Program-made: the position numbers and the translations under genes | The notes under the pieces: generated by a model | The model's database searches: none | The model's input: only the letters and a program-made list of their open reading frames with translations | Told to the model about the DNA's origin: nothing | NCBI GenBank assembly: GCA_016125425.1 | Contig: WGLT01000030.1 | Location: 1-37,599 of the forward strand | Length of the DNA stretch: 37,599 nucleotides | Direction: 5' to 3' | Origin: Alphaproteobacteria bacterium | GTDB lineage: Bacteria; Pseudomonadota; Alphaproteobacteria; Caulobacterales; Parvularculaceae | Shown here: positions 1 through 7,425 of the stretch, piece after piece | Layout: each line of letters starts with the position of its first letter | Position numbering within the stretch: the first letter of the stretch is position 1

Positions 1-51
1 CCCGACGACAAAGACTCCGGCGCAAGCGATCCGCAGCATCCCAATCTTTGA
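1..51 (+). CDS. C-terminal fragment of an unidentified protein
   Basis: An open frame enters from the left edge and stops at TGA 49-51, leaving 16 acidic and polar codons (ending in residues PNL). A disordered acidic tail is typical of many C-termini, so the product cannot be named. In many rhizobial genomes xseA (exonuclease VII large subunit) lies near purD, which makes it a candidate from context only. Nothing in these few residues confirms it. Confidence 0.3.
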   Translation, partial: PDDKDSGASDPQHPNL

Positions 52-77
52 TTGGTTTGGGAATTTGAATCAGACGG

Positions 78-96
78 CGCCCCCTCATAAGGGGCG
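78..96. terminator. Possible bidirectional terminator hairpin
   Basis: CGCCCC at 78-83 pairs with GGGGCG at 91-96 around a 7-base loop, between two convergent genes. A shorter inverted repeat, CCAATC/GATTGG (41-46/50-55), overlaps the upstream stop codon. Neither has a clean T-run, so the call rests mainly on position. The rest of 52-187 shows nothing recognisable. Confidence 0.3.
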
Positions 97-187
97 GCGC
101 CGATTTCTCGCCGGGCAAGGCCGCCCTGCCCCGGCGCGCCGGCCGCCGCGGCCATAATCTCCCAGCCCGACAAACATCGCGGCGCGC

Positions 188-1558
188 CTAGTCTTTCTTG
201 TCCGGCCTGTCGTCCTTCTTCTTCGCATCCTCCGCCTCGGGCGCGGCCTGTTTTGCGGCGTTCGCCGCATCGAGGGCCTTGCCGAGTTTGCGGACGTCTT
301 TATCCGTAACAAGAGGATCTTCGCGCAGGGTCCAGTTCGGCTGTAACGGTTTCGGGCCGATATCCGGCCGGCCCCAACCGCCGGTCAGATTGGAGTCGCT
401 CGGAACCGCCGGCGAATCGGCCAAACCGCGACGCGGATCCTCAAGCGCGCGCGCGCGCTGATCGTCGAGCATGCGCCGCGCGACATCGGGTCCGACAACC
501 TTGTCGAGATCGGGGCCGGTTTTTCCCGCAGCGCGCTCGGCCTTAAGCACCGAGATCGCCTGCGACCAGTCCTCGCCGCTTGAGCCCGGCTTCCAGCCGG
601 ACAGAATTTGCGTGCGCCCGGCGCATTCGGCGGCCTTGTCCTTGTTCTTGAATTGCTCCGGACAAAAGATCGCGACGACGCCGGACTTGCCGCCGCCATC
701 GGACTTCTCGCCCTCGGGCAAATCCACCTTCGGCAAAGCAAGACGCGACGGCGACGGACCGAACGGATTGGCGTCGAACTGGTCGTCTCCGCTCGGCGCC
801 GGCGGCGCCTTTTTCTTTTGCGCCTCTTCTTCGCCGGCCGCAGCGTCGGCCTGTTTTTCATCCTTGATGTCCGGCGCGACGTCGAGGCCGGAGGCGATGT
901 CGGGTTGCGGCTCGGGTTCGGAAAGCGGCCGCTCCGTTTCCGTCGGCGACTGCGCGGCGGCCGGCGCCGGGCGAATCTCAAGCGGCTCCGGCGCGGCGGC
1001 CGGCGCGGCCGGCGCGCCGGTGGTCGGCGCCGCGATTTCATCGGCGGGCGGGGCGAAGACCGGCTTTGGCGTCAGATCGATGAGAGGCTTGGTCTTCTCG
1101 GGCTCGGGTTTCGGCGGCGCCGGCTTCGGCGCCTCTTTCGGTTTCGGCTTCGGCGCAGGGACCGGCTCGGGCTTGAGCTTGGGTTTTTCGACCGGCTCCG
1201 GCTCCGGTTCGGGAATCACCTTGGGCGCGGGCGGCTCGGGCGCCGGCGGCAAAGTCACCATGGTCACATTGATGAAATCGCCTGGCGTCGAGGGAATCCA
1301 TATCTCGAAGCGCCCGAATATCGTCAGGAGCGTGAAAAAGACGATGTTGAGGGCGATCGACAGCGCGGTCGAAGAGCGCCGGCGCCGCTTCATATCGACG
1401 GAAAGATATTCGAGGAACCGCCGCCGCGCCGCGTCGATGGGCCGGAAGGGCCTCAGCGCCGGGCGCAGGGGCCGCAGAAATCGGCGCAGCCGCGCGCCCG
1501 CGCCTCGCTTTGGCGGGGGCGGCGCGACCTTCTGCGGCGCTTCGACGTCGCTCGGCAT
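188..1558 (-). CDS. Proline-rich TonB-like single-pass membrane protein, function unknown
   Basis: This 456-residue protein has a basic, Arg/Pro-rich cytoplasmic N-terminus and one hydrophobic segment (about residues 64-82). A long stretch of Pro/Glu/Lys/Ala (about 105-250) follows, resembling the periplasmic spacer of TonB or TolA proteins. A compact region with two cysteines (FCPEQF and AAECAG, about residues 299-314) comes next, then a lysine-rich acidic tail. No canonical TonB C-terminal beta domain is evident, so it is TonB-like in layout only. It could be an envelope-spanning structural or transport-coupling protein. ATG 1558 is preferred because GGAG lies about 10 bases upstream. The alternative ATG at 1567 abuts that GGAG too closely. 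It is transcribed divergently from purD. Confidence 0.7.
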   Translation of the reverse strand: MPSDVEAPQKVAPPPPKRGAGARLRRFLRPLRPALRPFRPIDAARRRFLEYLSVDMKRRRRSSTALSIALNIVFFTLLTIFGRFEIWIPSTPGDFINVTMVTLPPAPEPPAPKVIPEPEPEPVEKPKLKPEPVPAPKPKPKEAPKPAPPKPEPEKTKPLIDLTPKPVFAPPADEIAAPTTGAPAAPAAAPEPLEIRPAPAAAQSPTETERPLSEPEPQPDIASGLDVAPDIKDEKQADAAAGEEEAQKKKAPPAPSGDDQFDANPFGPSPSRLALPKVDLPEGEKSDGGGKSGVVAIFCPEQFKNKDKAAECAGRTQILSGWKPGSSGEDWSQAISVLKAERAAGKTGPDLDKVVGPDVARRMLDDQRARALEDPRRGLADSPAVPSDSNLTGGWGRPDIGPKPLQPNWTLREDPLVTDKDVRKLGKALDAANAAKQAAPEAEDAKKKDDRPDKKD

Positions 1559-1612
1559 TGATCCCATTCTCCGCGACGCCTACACGCGATGACGAAAGAG
1601 GAGAAAGGCCAC

Positions 1613-2887
1613 GTGAAGGTCCTGTTGATCGGCGGCGGCGGGCGAGAGCACGCGCTGGGGTGGAAGATTGCGCAGAGCCCGCTCCTTACAAAGCTCTATC
1701 TCGCGCCCGGCAATCCCGGGCTGAAACCGCTCGGCGAAACTCTTAGCATCGCAGCCGGGGATGTCGACGCCCTCGCCGCCGCCGCGGCGCATTACGGCGT
1801 CGATCTTGTCGTCGTCGGCCCGGAAGCCCCCCTCGCCGCCGGGATCGCCGACCGGCTCGCCGAAGCCGGCATCGCCTGTTTCGGCCCCTCCAGAGCCGCC
1901 GCCCGGCTCGAAACTTCGAAGGCGTTCATGAAGGAGGTCTGCGCCGCCGCCGGGGCGCCGACGGCCCGCTATGGCCGTTTCGACGACGCGGCCCAAGCCA
2001 AGGCGTTCCTGCGCCGGCAGGCCGCCCCCTATGTCGTGAAGGCGGACGGGCTCGCGGCCGGCAAAGGCGTCGTGATCGCCGAGACGCTCGAGGACGCGGA
2101 CGCCGCCGTCGAATCGATGCTCGGCGGGACGTTCGGCGCGGCGGGCGCGACCGTGGTCATCGAGGAATTCATGCGCGGCGAAGAAGCGAGCTTCTTCGTC
2201 CTGTGCGACGGCGAGACTCTATCGCCGATGGTCGGCGCGCAGGATCACAAGCGCGCCTTCGACGGGGACAACGGCCCGAATACCGGCGGCATGGGCGCCT
2301 ATTCCCCCGCGCCCGTGCTCACGAAAGACATTGAACGCCAGGCGATGACGCGCATCGTCGAACCCGTAATCGCTGAAATGAACAGGCGCGGAGCGCCCTA
2401 TCGCGGCGTACTCTACGCTGGCCTGATGATCGATGAAGACGGCCCGCGTCTTGTCGAATTCAATGCGCGCTTCGGCGATCCCGAATGCCAGATTCTGATG
2501 CGGCGGCTGCGATCGGACATTTTGCCGGCGCTTTACGGCGCCGCGACAGGCGCGCTGAAGGGCCACAAATTCGAATGGAGCAGCGAGGCGGCGGCGCTCG
2601 TCGTGCTTGCGGCGAAAGGTTATCCGGGCGCTTATGAAAAGGGCTCGATCATTCGCGGAGTCGACAAGGCGGCCGCGCTGCCGGGCGTCGTGGTTTTCCA
2701 TGCGGGCACGGAGGAAAAAGACGGCGCGCTGCGCGCGGCAGGCGGACGCGTTCTCAACGTGACCGCGACGGGTCCGACCATTCGCGACGCCGTCGCGCGC
2801 GCCTATCAAGGCGTCGACGCCATAGACTGGCCGGAGGGTTTTTGCCGGCGCGATATCGGCTGGCGCGCGCTGGAGCGGAACGCTTGA
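1613..2887 (+). CDS. purD: Phosphoribosylamine-glycine ligase (GAR synthetase)
   Basis: PurD joins 5-phosphoribosylamine and glycine with ATP to give glycinamide ribonucleotide, the second step of de novo purine synthesis, in the cytoplasm. The 424-residue protein opens with the N-domain nucleotide loop LLIGGGGREHAL. It has the ATP-grasp segment YVVKADGLAAGKGVV, the signature GPNTGGMGAYSP and the metal-binding stretch EFNARFGDPE, all typical of the family, and its length is normal. GTG 1613 is chosen because AGAGGAGAAAG (1597-1607) sits at good distance and homologues begin MKVLLIG. ATG 1589 would add eight untypical residues. It overlaps the next gene by four bases, so the downstream hydrolase is probably translationally coupled. 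Confidence 0.96.
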   Translation: MKVLLIGGGGREHALGWKIAQSPLLTKLYLAPGNPGLKPLGETLSIAAGDVDALAAAAAHYGVDLVVVGPEAPLAAGIADRLAEAGIACFGPSRAAARLETSKAFMKEVCAAAGAPTARYGRFDDAAQAKAFLRRQAAPYVVKADGLAAGKGVVIAETLEDADAAVESMLGGTFGAAGATVVIEEFMRGEEASFFVLCDGETLSPMVGAQDHKRAFDGDNGPNTGGMGAYSPAPVLTKDIERQAMTRIVEPVIAEMNRRGAPYRGVLYAGLMIDEDGPRLVEFNARFGDPECQILMRRLRSDILPALYGAATGALKGHKFEWSSEAAALVVLAAKGYPGAYEKGSIIRGVDKAAALPGVVVFHAGTEEKDGALRAAGGRVLNVTATGPTIRDAVARAYQGVDAIDWPEGFCRRDIGWRALERNA

Positions 2888-3774
2888 TCGCGATCGAAGA
2901 GTGGCGAAAGGCGGCGCGGCGCGCCGAATTCGGCGGTCGCGAGATCGCGTGGTGGACGAGCCCCGAAACCGACCTTGAAAAGCCATTCCTGCTGCTCATC
3001 CACGGATTTCCCACATCGTCCTGGGACTGGAGCGCGCTCTGGCCCGCGCTCGAGGCGCATTTCCGCCTCGCCGCGCTCGACATGCTCGGCTTCGGGCTTT
3101 CCGAAAAACCGACGGACATTCGATATTCGATTCTCCATCAGGCGGATCTGCAAGAAGCGCTGCTCGAACGGCTTGGCGTCGGCGAGGCGCACATTCTCGC
3201 CCATGACTATGGCGACACCGTCGCGCAGGAATTGCTTGCGCGACACAATGAAGGCTCGCTGAGTTTTTCGATAAAATCGCTGTGCTTTCTGAACGGCGGG
3301 CTCTTCCCTGAACGCCATCGGGCCCTGCTGATGCAAAAGCTCGCGCTGACGCCGCTTGGCCCGCTGATCGCAAGGATGATGTCGCGCGCGCGATTCGCCG
3401 CGACATTCGACCGGATCCTCGGCCCGCATACGAAAGCTTCCGACAACGAGATCGAAGCGCACTGGTCGCTGCTGAACGAAAGCGGCGGCCGGAGAATACT
3501 GCATAAGCTGATGCGCTATATTCCCGAGCGGGTTCGAAACCGCGAACGCTGGGTCGGCGCGATGAAATCCGCGCGCGCGCCAATGCGTCTGATCGACGGC
3601 GGCGCAGACCCGATATCCGGCGCGCATATGCATGCGCGCTATCTCGAGGAGATTCCGCAGCCCGACGCCGTGCTCCTCGAGAATATCGGCCACTATCCAC
3701 ACGCGGAAGCGCCGGAAGCGGTGCTGTCAGCCTTTCTTGATTTCCATCGAAAATTGGGGACGATCGCCGCATGA
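2884..3774 (+). CDS. Alpha/beta-fold hydrolase, epoxide hydrolase/haloalkane dehalogenase type
   Basis: This 296-residue cytoplasmic hydrolase has the oxyanion-hole motif HGFPTSSWDW (residues 40-49). Its nucleophile elbow is HDYGDT, with Asp at about 108 in place of Ser. The candidate acid is in DGGADP and the catalytic His in GHYPH. An Asp nucleophile places it with epoxide hydrolases and haloalkane dehalogenases rather than esterases, but the substrate is unknown. TTG 2884 overlaps the purD stop and has GGAGCGG upstream, so it is preferred over TTG 2842. It ends in a four-base overlap with the next gene. It is the second member of a four-gene run. Confidence 0.85.
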   Translation: MIAIEEWRKAARRAEFGGREIAWWTSPETDLEKPFLLLIHGFPTSSWDWSALWPALEAHFRLAALDMLGFGLSEKPTDIRYSILHQADLQEALLERLGVGEAHILAHDYGDTVAQELLARHNEGSLSFSIKSLCFLNGGLFPERHRALLMQKLALTPLGPLIARMMSRARFAATFDRILGPHTKASDNEIEAHWSLLNESGGRRILHKLMRYIPERVRNRERWVGAMKSARAPMRLIDGGADPISGAHMHARYLEEIPQPDAVLLENIGHYPHAEAPEAVLSAFLDFHRKLGTIAA

Positions 3775-4049
3775 AGGTTTTTTTGATGATATTCGCCTCC
3801 GTCTTTCTCGCCGAACTCGGCGACAAGACGCAACTTGCGACATTGCTTTTCTCGGCCGACGGCCAGCGCTCGAAGCTTCTCGTTTTCTTCGCCGCCGCGA
3901 GCGCGCTCGTGGCGTCGACCGCGATCGCCGTTCTGATCGGCGAGGCGGCGGAACGTTATCTTGTCAGCCTGCCGACGAAGCTGATCGCGGGCTGCGGTTT
4001 CATCATCATCGGCGGATTCATGGTCGCCGATCATTTCATGAAGGGATGA
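3771..4049 (+). CDS. Half-size TMEM165/GDT1 (UPF0016) family membrane protein
   Basis: The 92-residue protein carries the family motif in AELGDKTQLAT near its N-terminus and three hydrophobic segments (about 1-22, 36-58, 68-90). UPF0016/GDT1 proteins export Mn2+ or Ca2+. Most bacterial members have two copies of the E-x-G-D motif in roughly 190 residues, and this one has a single copy. It would have to act as a homodimer, or pair with another half encoded elsewhere. No second half is adjacent. The start overlaps the hydrolase stop (ATGA), which indicates coupling. Metal specificity is not visible from sequence. Confidence 0.85.
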   Translation: MKVFLMIFASVFLAELGDKTQLATLLFSADGQRSKLLVFFAAASALVASTAIAVLIGEAAERYLVSLPTKLIAGCGFIIIGGFMVADHFMKG

Positions 4050-4050
4050 T

Positions 4051-5127
4051 TTGCAGCCGATGGCCAAAGAAGCGAGCAAGGAATTCAGCGGCGTCATGGA
4101 GACGCCCGAACGCCTCAAATTCGACGAAGCCGCGCTCGCCGGCTATATGGCGCGCGAGGTCGACGGATTCGAGGGGCCGATCACCGTCGAAAAGTTCAAG
4201 GGCGGACAATCCAACCCGACCTATCTCATTTCGACGCCGTCCAGAAAGTATGTTCTGCGCCGCAAGCCGCCTGGCAAACTTCTGCCTTCCGCGCACGCAG
4301 TCGAGCGCGAATACAAGGTGATGACCGCCCTCGGGCGGGTCGGATTTCCCGTGCCGCGCACTTTCGCGCTGTGCGAAGACGAGAGCGTCATCGGCACGGC
4401 GTTTTTCATCATGGAGTTCATGGAGGGGCGGATATTCTGGGATTCGAGTCTCCCCGATGCGCCAAAGGAAGCTCGGGCCGATCTCTTCTATGCGCTTGTC
4501 GACACGCTCGCCGATCTTCACCGCGTCGATTACGAGAAGATCGGCCTTGGCGATTACGGCAAGCCCGGCAATTATTTCGCGCGCCAGATTGACCGATGGT
4601 CGAAGCAGTACAAAGCGGCTGAAACGGAAAAGATCGAGGCGATGGACCGCCTCATCGAGTGGCTGCCGACCGCTATTCCCGATGACGACGCCACCTCCAT
4701 CGTTCATGGCGATTTTCGATTCGACAACACGATCATTCACCGGCGGGAGCCGCGCGTCATCGCCGTGCTGGATTGGGAGCTGTCGACGCTCGGCCATCCG
4801 ATCGCCGATTTCACCTATTTCCTGATGGTCTATTTTTTCCCGCCGCAAGTGCGCGGCGGCCTGGCGGGGCTCGATCTTAAAGAACTCGGCATTCCCGCGC
4901 TCGAAGACTGCGCGGCGCGCTATGGCGCGCGCACCGGGCGCGGCGCGCTCGCCGATCTCGATTTCTGCCTCGCTTACAATATGTTCCGTCTCGCTTCGAT
5001 CGCGCAGGGGGTTTATGCGCGCGCGCTGCAAGGCAATGCGTCATCCGATCAGGGACTGAAGCTCGGCGCGCAGGTCGCTCCCCTTGCGGCGCTTGCCTGG
5101 GGCCACGCCGAGAAAGCGGGCGCCTAG
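4051..5127 (+). CDS. Phosphotransferase family protein (APH / ACAD10-11 type)
   Basis: This 358-residue kinase-like protein has GGQSNPTY as nucleotide loop, YVLRRKPPG with the ATP-contacting lysine, the catalytic loop VHGDFRFDN and the metal-binding LDWELSTLGHP. These features match aminoglycoside-phosphotransferase-fold proteins of the ACAD10/ACAD11 group, which phosphorylate 4-hydroxyacyl-CoAs or act on related small molecules. Antibiotic resistance is unlikely given the operon. TTG 4051 has AAGGG five to six bases upstream, while ATG 4060 is an alternative with poorer spacing. It closes the purD run, and its stop shares bases with the stop of the convergent fliJ-like gene. Confidence 0.88.
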   Translation: MQPMAKEASKEFSGVMETPERLKFDEAALAGYMAREVDGFEGPITVEKFKGGQSNPTYLISTPSRKYVLRRKPPGKLLPSAHAVEREYKVMTALGRVGFPVPRTFALCEDESVIGTAFFIMEFMEGRIFWDSSLPDAPKEARADLFYALVDTLADLHRVDYEKIGLGDYGKPGNYFARQIDRWSKQYKAAETEKIEAMDRLIEWLPTAIPDDDATSIVHGDFRFDNTIIHRREPRVIAVLDWELSTLGHPIADFTYFLMVYFFPPQVRGGLAGLDLKELGIPALEDCAARYGARTGRGALADLDFCLAYNMFRLASIAQGVYARALQGNASSDQGLKLGAQVAPLAALAWGHAEKAGA

Positions 5128-5540
5128 CGGCGCGCAACGGCGAGCCGGCTGAGCGCTTCGCGCCGCTCCTCCTCGCGCGCTTCCTTTTCGCGCCTGGCGG
5201 CAAAGCGCAGCTCTTGGACGAGCCGGTTCCAGGCGGTTTCCTCTCGCAGGGATTTCCGGAGGCCGCTTTCGCGCGCGATCCGCTGCGGCTCCATCATCGC
5301 GATCGCTCTCTTCTTGCCGTCGACCGCGCGCTCAAGCGCTGCGATGCGGCGCGCATAGATGACGAGATCGGCGCCGCTTGCGACCAGCGCGCCGTTCGCC
5401 GGAGCGATTTGCGCTCGAAGCGCCGCCTTCTCCTCTTCGAGACGCGCCTGAACGGATCTGATGGCGGCGAGTCGCGCCTGCTCCAACTGCGTTTTCGCTT
5501 TCATTGCGCGCAGCAATTCTTCGACATGTTTCGGCTTCAC
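5124..5540 (-). CDS. fliJ: FliJ-like flagellar export coiled-coil protein
   Basis: The 138 residues are almost wholly charged helix, with heptad-like Leu/Ala spacing and no cysteine. This matches FliJ, the stalk-like coiled coil that links the FliI ATPase ring to FlhA and escorts chaperones. Primary similarity in the family is low, so the call leans on length, composition and position as last gene of the export operon. The GTG start overlaps the flhB stop (GTGA). The stop overlaps that of the convergent phosphotransferase gene at 5124-5127. Confidence 0.65.
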   Translation of the reverse strand: MKPKHVEELLRAMKAKTQLEQARLAAIRSVQARLEEEKAALRAQIAPANGALVASGADLVIYARRIAALERAVDGKKRAIAMMEPQRIARESGLRKSLREETAWNRLVQELRFAARREKEAREEERREALSRLAVARR

Positions 5541-6634
5541 AATCCGTACCCCGATTTCGCCTTGCGCTGGATTTCGTCAGCGTAATGGATCGCCGCAGCG
5601 ACCGCCGCATAATGCTCTTTCCTGATTTCTTCGCCGATCTCGACAAGGGCGAAGATCGATCGGGCGGTCGGCGGGTCGCGTCTGATCGGCACGCCGGCCG
5701 CGGACGCCGCCTCGCGGATGCGCGCCGCCATCTCGTCGACGCCCTTGGCGACGCAGACCGGCGCCCCGCCCTTGTCGCGCTCCCATTTCAAGGCGACGGC
5801 GTAGTGGGTCGGGTTGACGATGACGACATTCGCCTTCGGCACGTCGGACATCATGCGGTTGCGGGCGATGGCGGCGCCGCGCTCGCGCCGCGCGCCTTTC
5901 ATGTGGGGATCGCCTTCCGTCTCCTTGTGTTCTTTTTTCAGCTCCTCGGTCGTCATCATCAGTTTTTTCTGGTGCTGGAAAATGCGCCAGGGAAAGTCGA
6001 TCGCGGCGACGCCGAGCGCGACCGCCGTGATAAGGCCGACAAAAAATACGGCCTCGCGCGCCGCGGCCTCGCCAAAGGCCTGCGGAGGAAGGCCCGACAA
6101 TTTCGGCAGGTCGAGAAAGCGGTCCTTGAACGCGAAAAGCACGATCGCGAGGATCGCCGACAGCTTGGCGAAGCTTTTTGCGAATTCGAACAGCCCTTGC
6201 GGCCCGTATTTGTTCTTTGCGTTCCTGATGATCGAAAGCCGGTCGAATTTCGGCTTCAATTTCGAGGGCGCAAACACAAAAGCGCGCTGGGCGAGGATCG
6301 AAACGACCGCCGTGATCATCAGCGCGCCGAAAATCGGCGCCAGAGCGACGGCGATTTCGCCGCCGACATGTTCGAGAAAATCGGGAGCGAAAGGCGAGAC
6401 GAGAGCTGCGCCCACATCTTCCGGCCGGCGCAGAAAGCCCGCCAGCACGCCGCAGATTTTGGCGACGCTCCAGCCGCCGGCGGTGACAATCGCAGCGAAC
6501 AGAGCCGCATATGTCGCCGCGGTCGTGATCTCGCTGGAATAGGGAACGTCGCCCTGCTCGCGCGACTTTTGAATCCGATGCTGCGTCGGCGCATGCGAAC
6601 GTTCTTCGCCATCCAGCTTGTTTTCGTCGCTCAT
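5537..6634 (-). CDS. flhB: Flagellar export gate protein FlhB
   Basis: FlhB is an inner-membrane component of the flagellar type III export gate. It switches substrate from rod/hook to filament after self-cleavage. The 365-residue protein has four hydrophobic segments in the first 215 residues, a basic linker, and the autocleavage motif NPTH at 274-277. The C-terminal domain has normal length. It starts inside the fliR stop (ATGA overlap) and ends inside the fliJ-like start, so the three are surely co-transcribed. Confidence 0.97.
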   Translation of the reverse strand: MSDENKLDGEERSHAPTQHRIQKSREQGDVPYSSEITTAATYAALFAAIVTAGGWSVAKICGVLAGFLRRPEDVGAALVSPFAPDFLEHVGGEIAVALAPIFGALMITAVVSILAQRAFVFAPSKLKPKFDRLSIIRNAKNKYGPQGLFEFAKSFAKLSAILAIVLFAFKDRFLDLPKLSGLPPQAFGEAAAREAVFFVGLITAVALGVAAIDFPWRIFQHQKKLMMTTEELKKEHKETEGDPHMKGARRERGAAIARNRMMSDVPKANVVIVNPTHYAVALKWERDKGGAPVCVAKGVDEMAARIREAASAAGVPIRRDPPTARSIFALVEIGEEIRKEHYAAVAAAIHYADEIQRKAKSGYGL

Positions 6635-7416
6635 GACAGCCCCATCAGCGTCGAGAACGCGCCGTCAAGCATACGCATCCAGGCGCCGAGAAGCAGCGGC
6701 GCCGTCAACGCGAGAAGAATGAGGCCGGCGAGCGTGACGGCCGGCGCGCCGACAAAAGCCACCATCAATTGCGGCATGGCGCGGTTCGCCGCGCCGATCG
6801 CAAGATTGTAGACAAAACCCAAAAGCACGAAGGGAAGCGCCAACGACATCGCCGCCGAGAAGGCGTAGGCGGCGCGGTCGGCGGCCCAATGTCCGGCGTC
6901 GCTTGCGCCCGGAAAGCCGCCAAAAGGCAGGATTTGATAGGAATAGGCGAGCGCTGAGACCGCTTTGAAATGAACGCCGGTCGCGGCGGCGAGCGCGACG
7001 GCGGCGATCATCAGCAAAGTCGCCACGGGCGGCTCCATGTCTGAATCGATGCCGCCGGTGAAGAGCTGGGCGAGAGACAGGCTCTGCGCCGCGATCGACC
7101 CGGCGGTCTGAACGGCGTAGATCGCAATGCGGATCGAAAATCCGATTAACGCGCCGCTGACGGCTTCGGCGACGATCATGGAGGCGAAGGCGGAAACGCT
7201 TTGCGGCGCGGCGGGAGACGTCTCCATGACAATCGGCGTCAGCACGAGCGCGATCGCAAAAGCGGCGCCGAGCCGCACGCGCGCGGGAACGCTCGCCTCG
7301 CCGAGCCCCGGCAGGAAGAAGACAAGCGCCGATATGCGCGTGAAGACGCCCGCTACGATAAAGATCGGGCCGACGCCGAGGCGGACAAGCGGAAGGAAAG
7401 CGTCGAGAAGATCCAT
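6631..7416 (-). CDS. fliR: Flagellar export gate protein FliR
   Basis: FliR forms the core of the export gate with FliP and FliQ. The 261-residue, very hydrophobic protein begins with the family-typical stretch around RISALVFFLPGLG and has about six membrane segments. Conserved residues lie around SLSLAQLF, and the length is normal. It lies nine bases after flhA and overlaps flhB by four bases, in the gene order fliQ-flhA-fliR-flhB. Confidence 0.95.
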   Translation of the reverse strand: MDLLDAFLPLVRLGVGPIFIVAGVFTRISALVFFLPGLGEASVPARVRLGAAFAIALVLTPIVMETSPAAPQSVSAFASMIVAEAVSGALIGFSIRIAIYAVQTAGSIAAQSLSLAQLFTGGIDSDMEPPVATLLMIAAVALAAATGVHFKAVSALAYSYQILPFGGFPGASDAGHWAADRAAYAFSAAMSLALPFVLLGFVYNLAIGAANRAMPQLMVAFVGAPAVTLAGLILLALTAPLLLGAWMRMLDGAFSTLMGLS

Positions 7417-7425
7417 GCCGCCTCC

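Noticed and set aside
471-1592. Long plus-strand frames opposite the proline-rich protein
   Set aside because: GC-rich antisense frames with Gly/Arg-rich, motif-free products. The minus-strand protein has a membrane helix and ordered composition.
5504-6811. 435-codon plus-strand frame opposite flhB
   Set aside because: Arg/Asp-rich antisense shadow of an unmistakable flhB.
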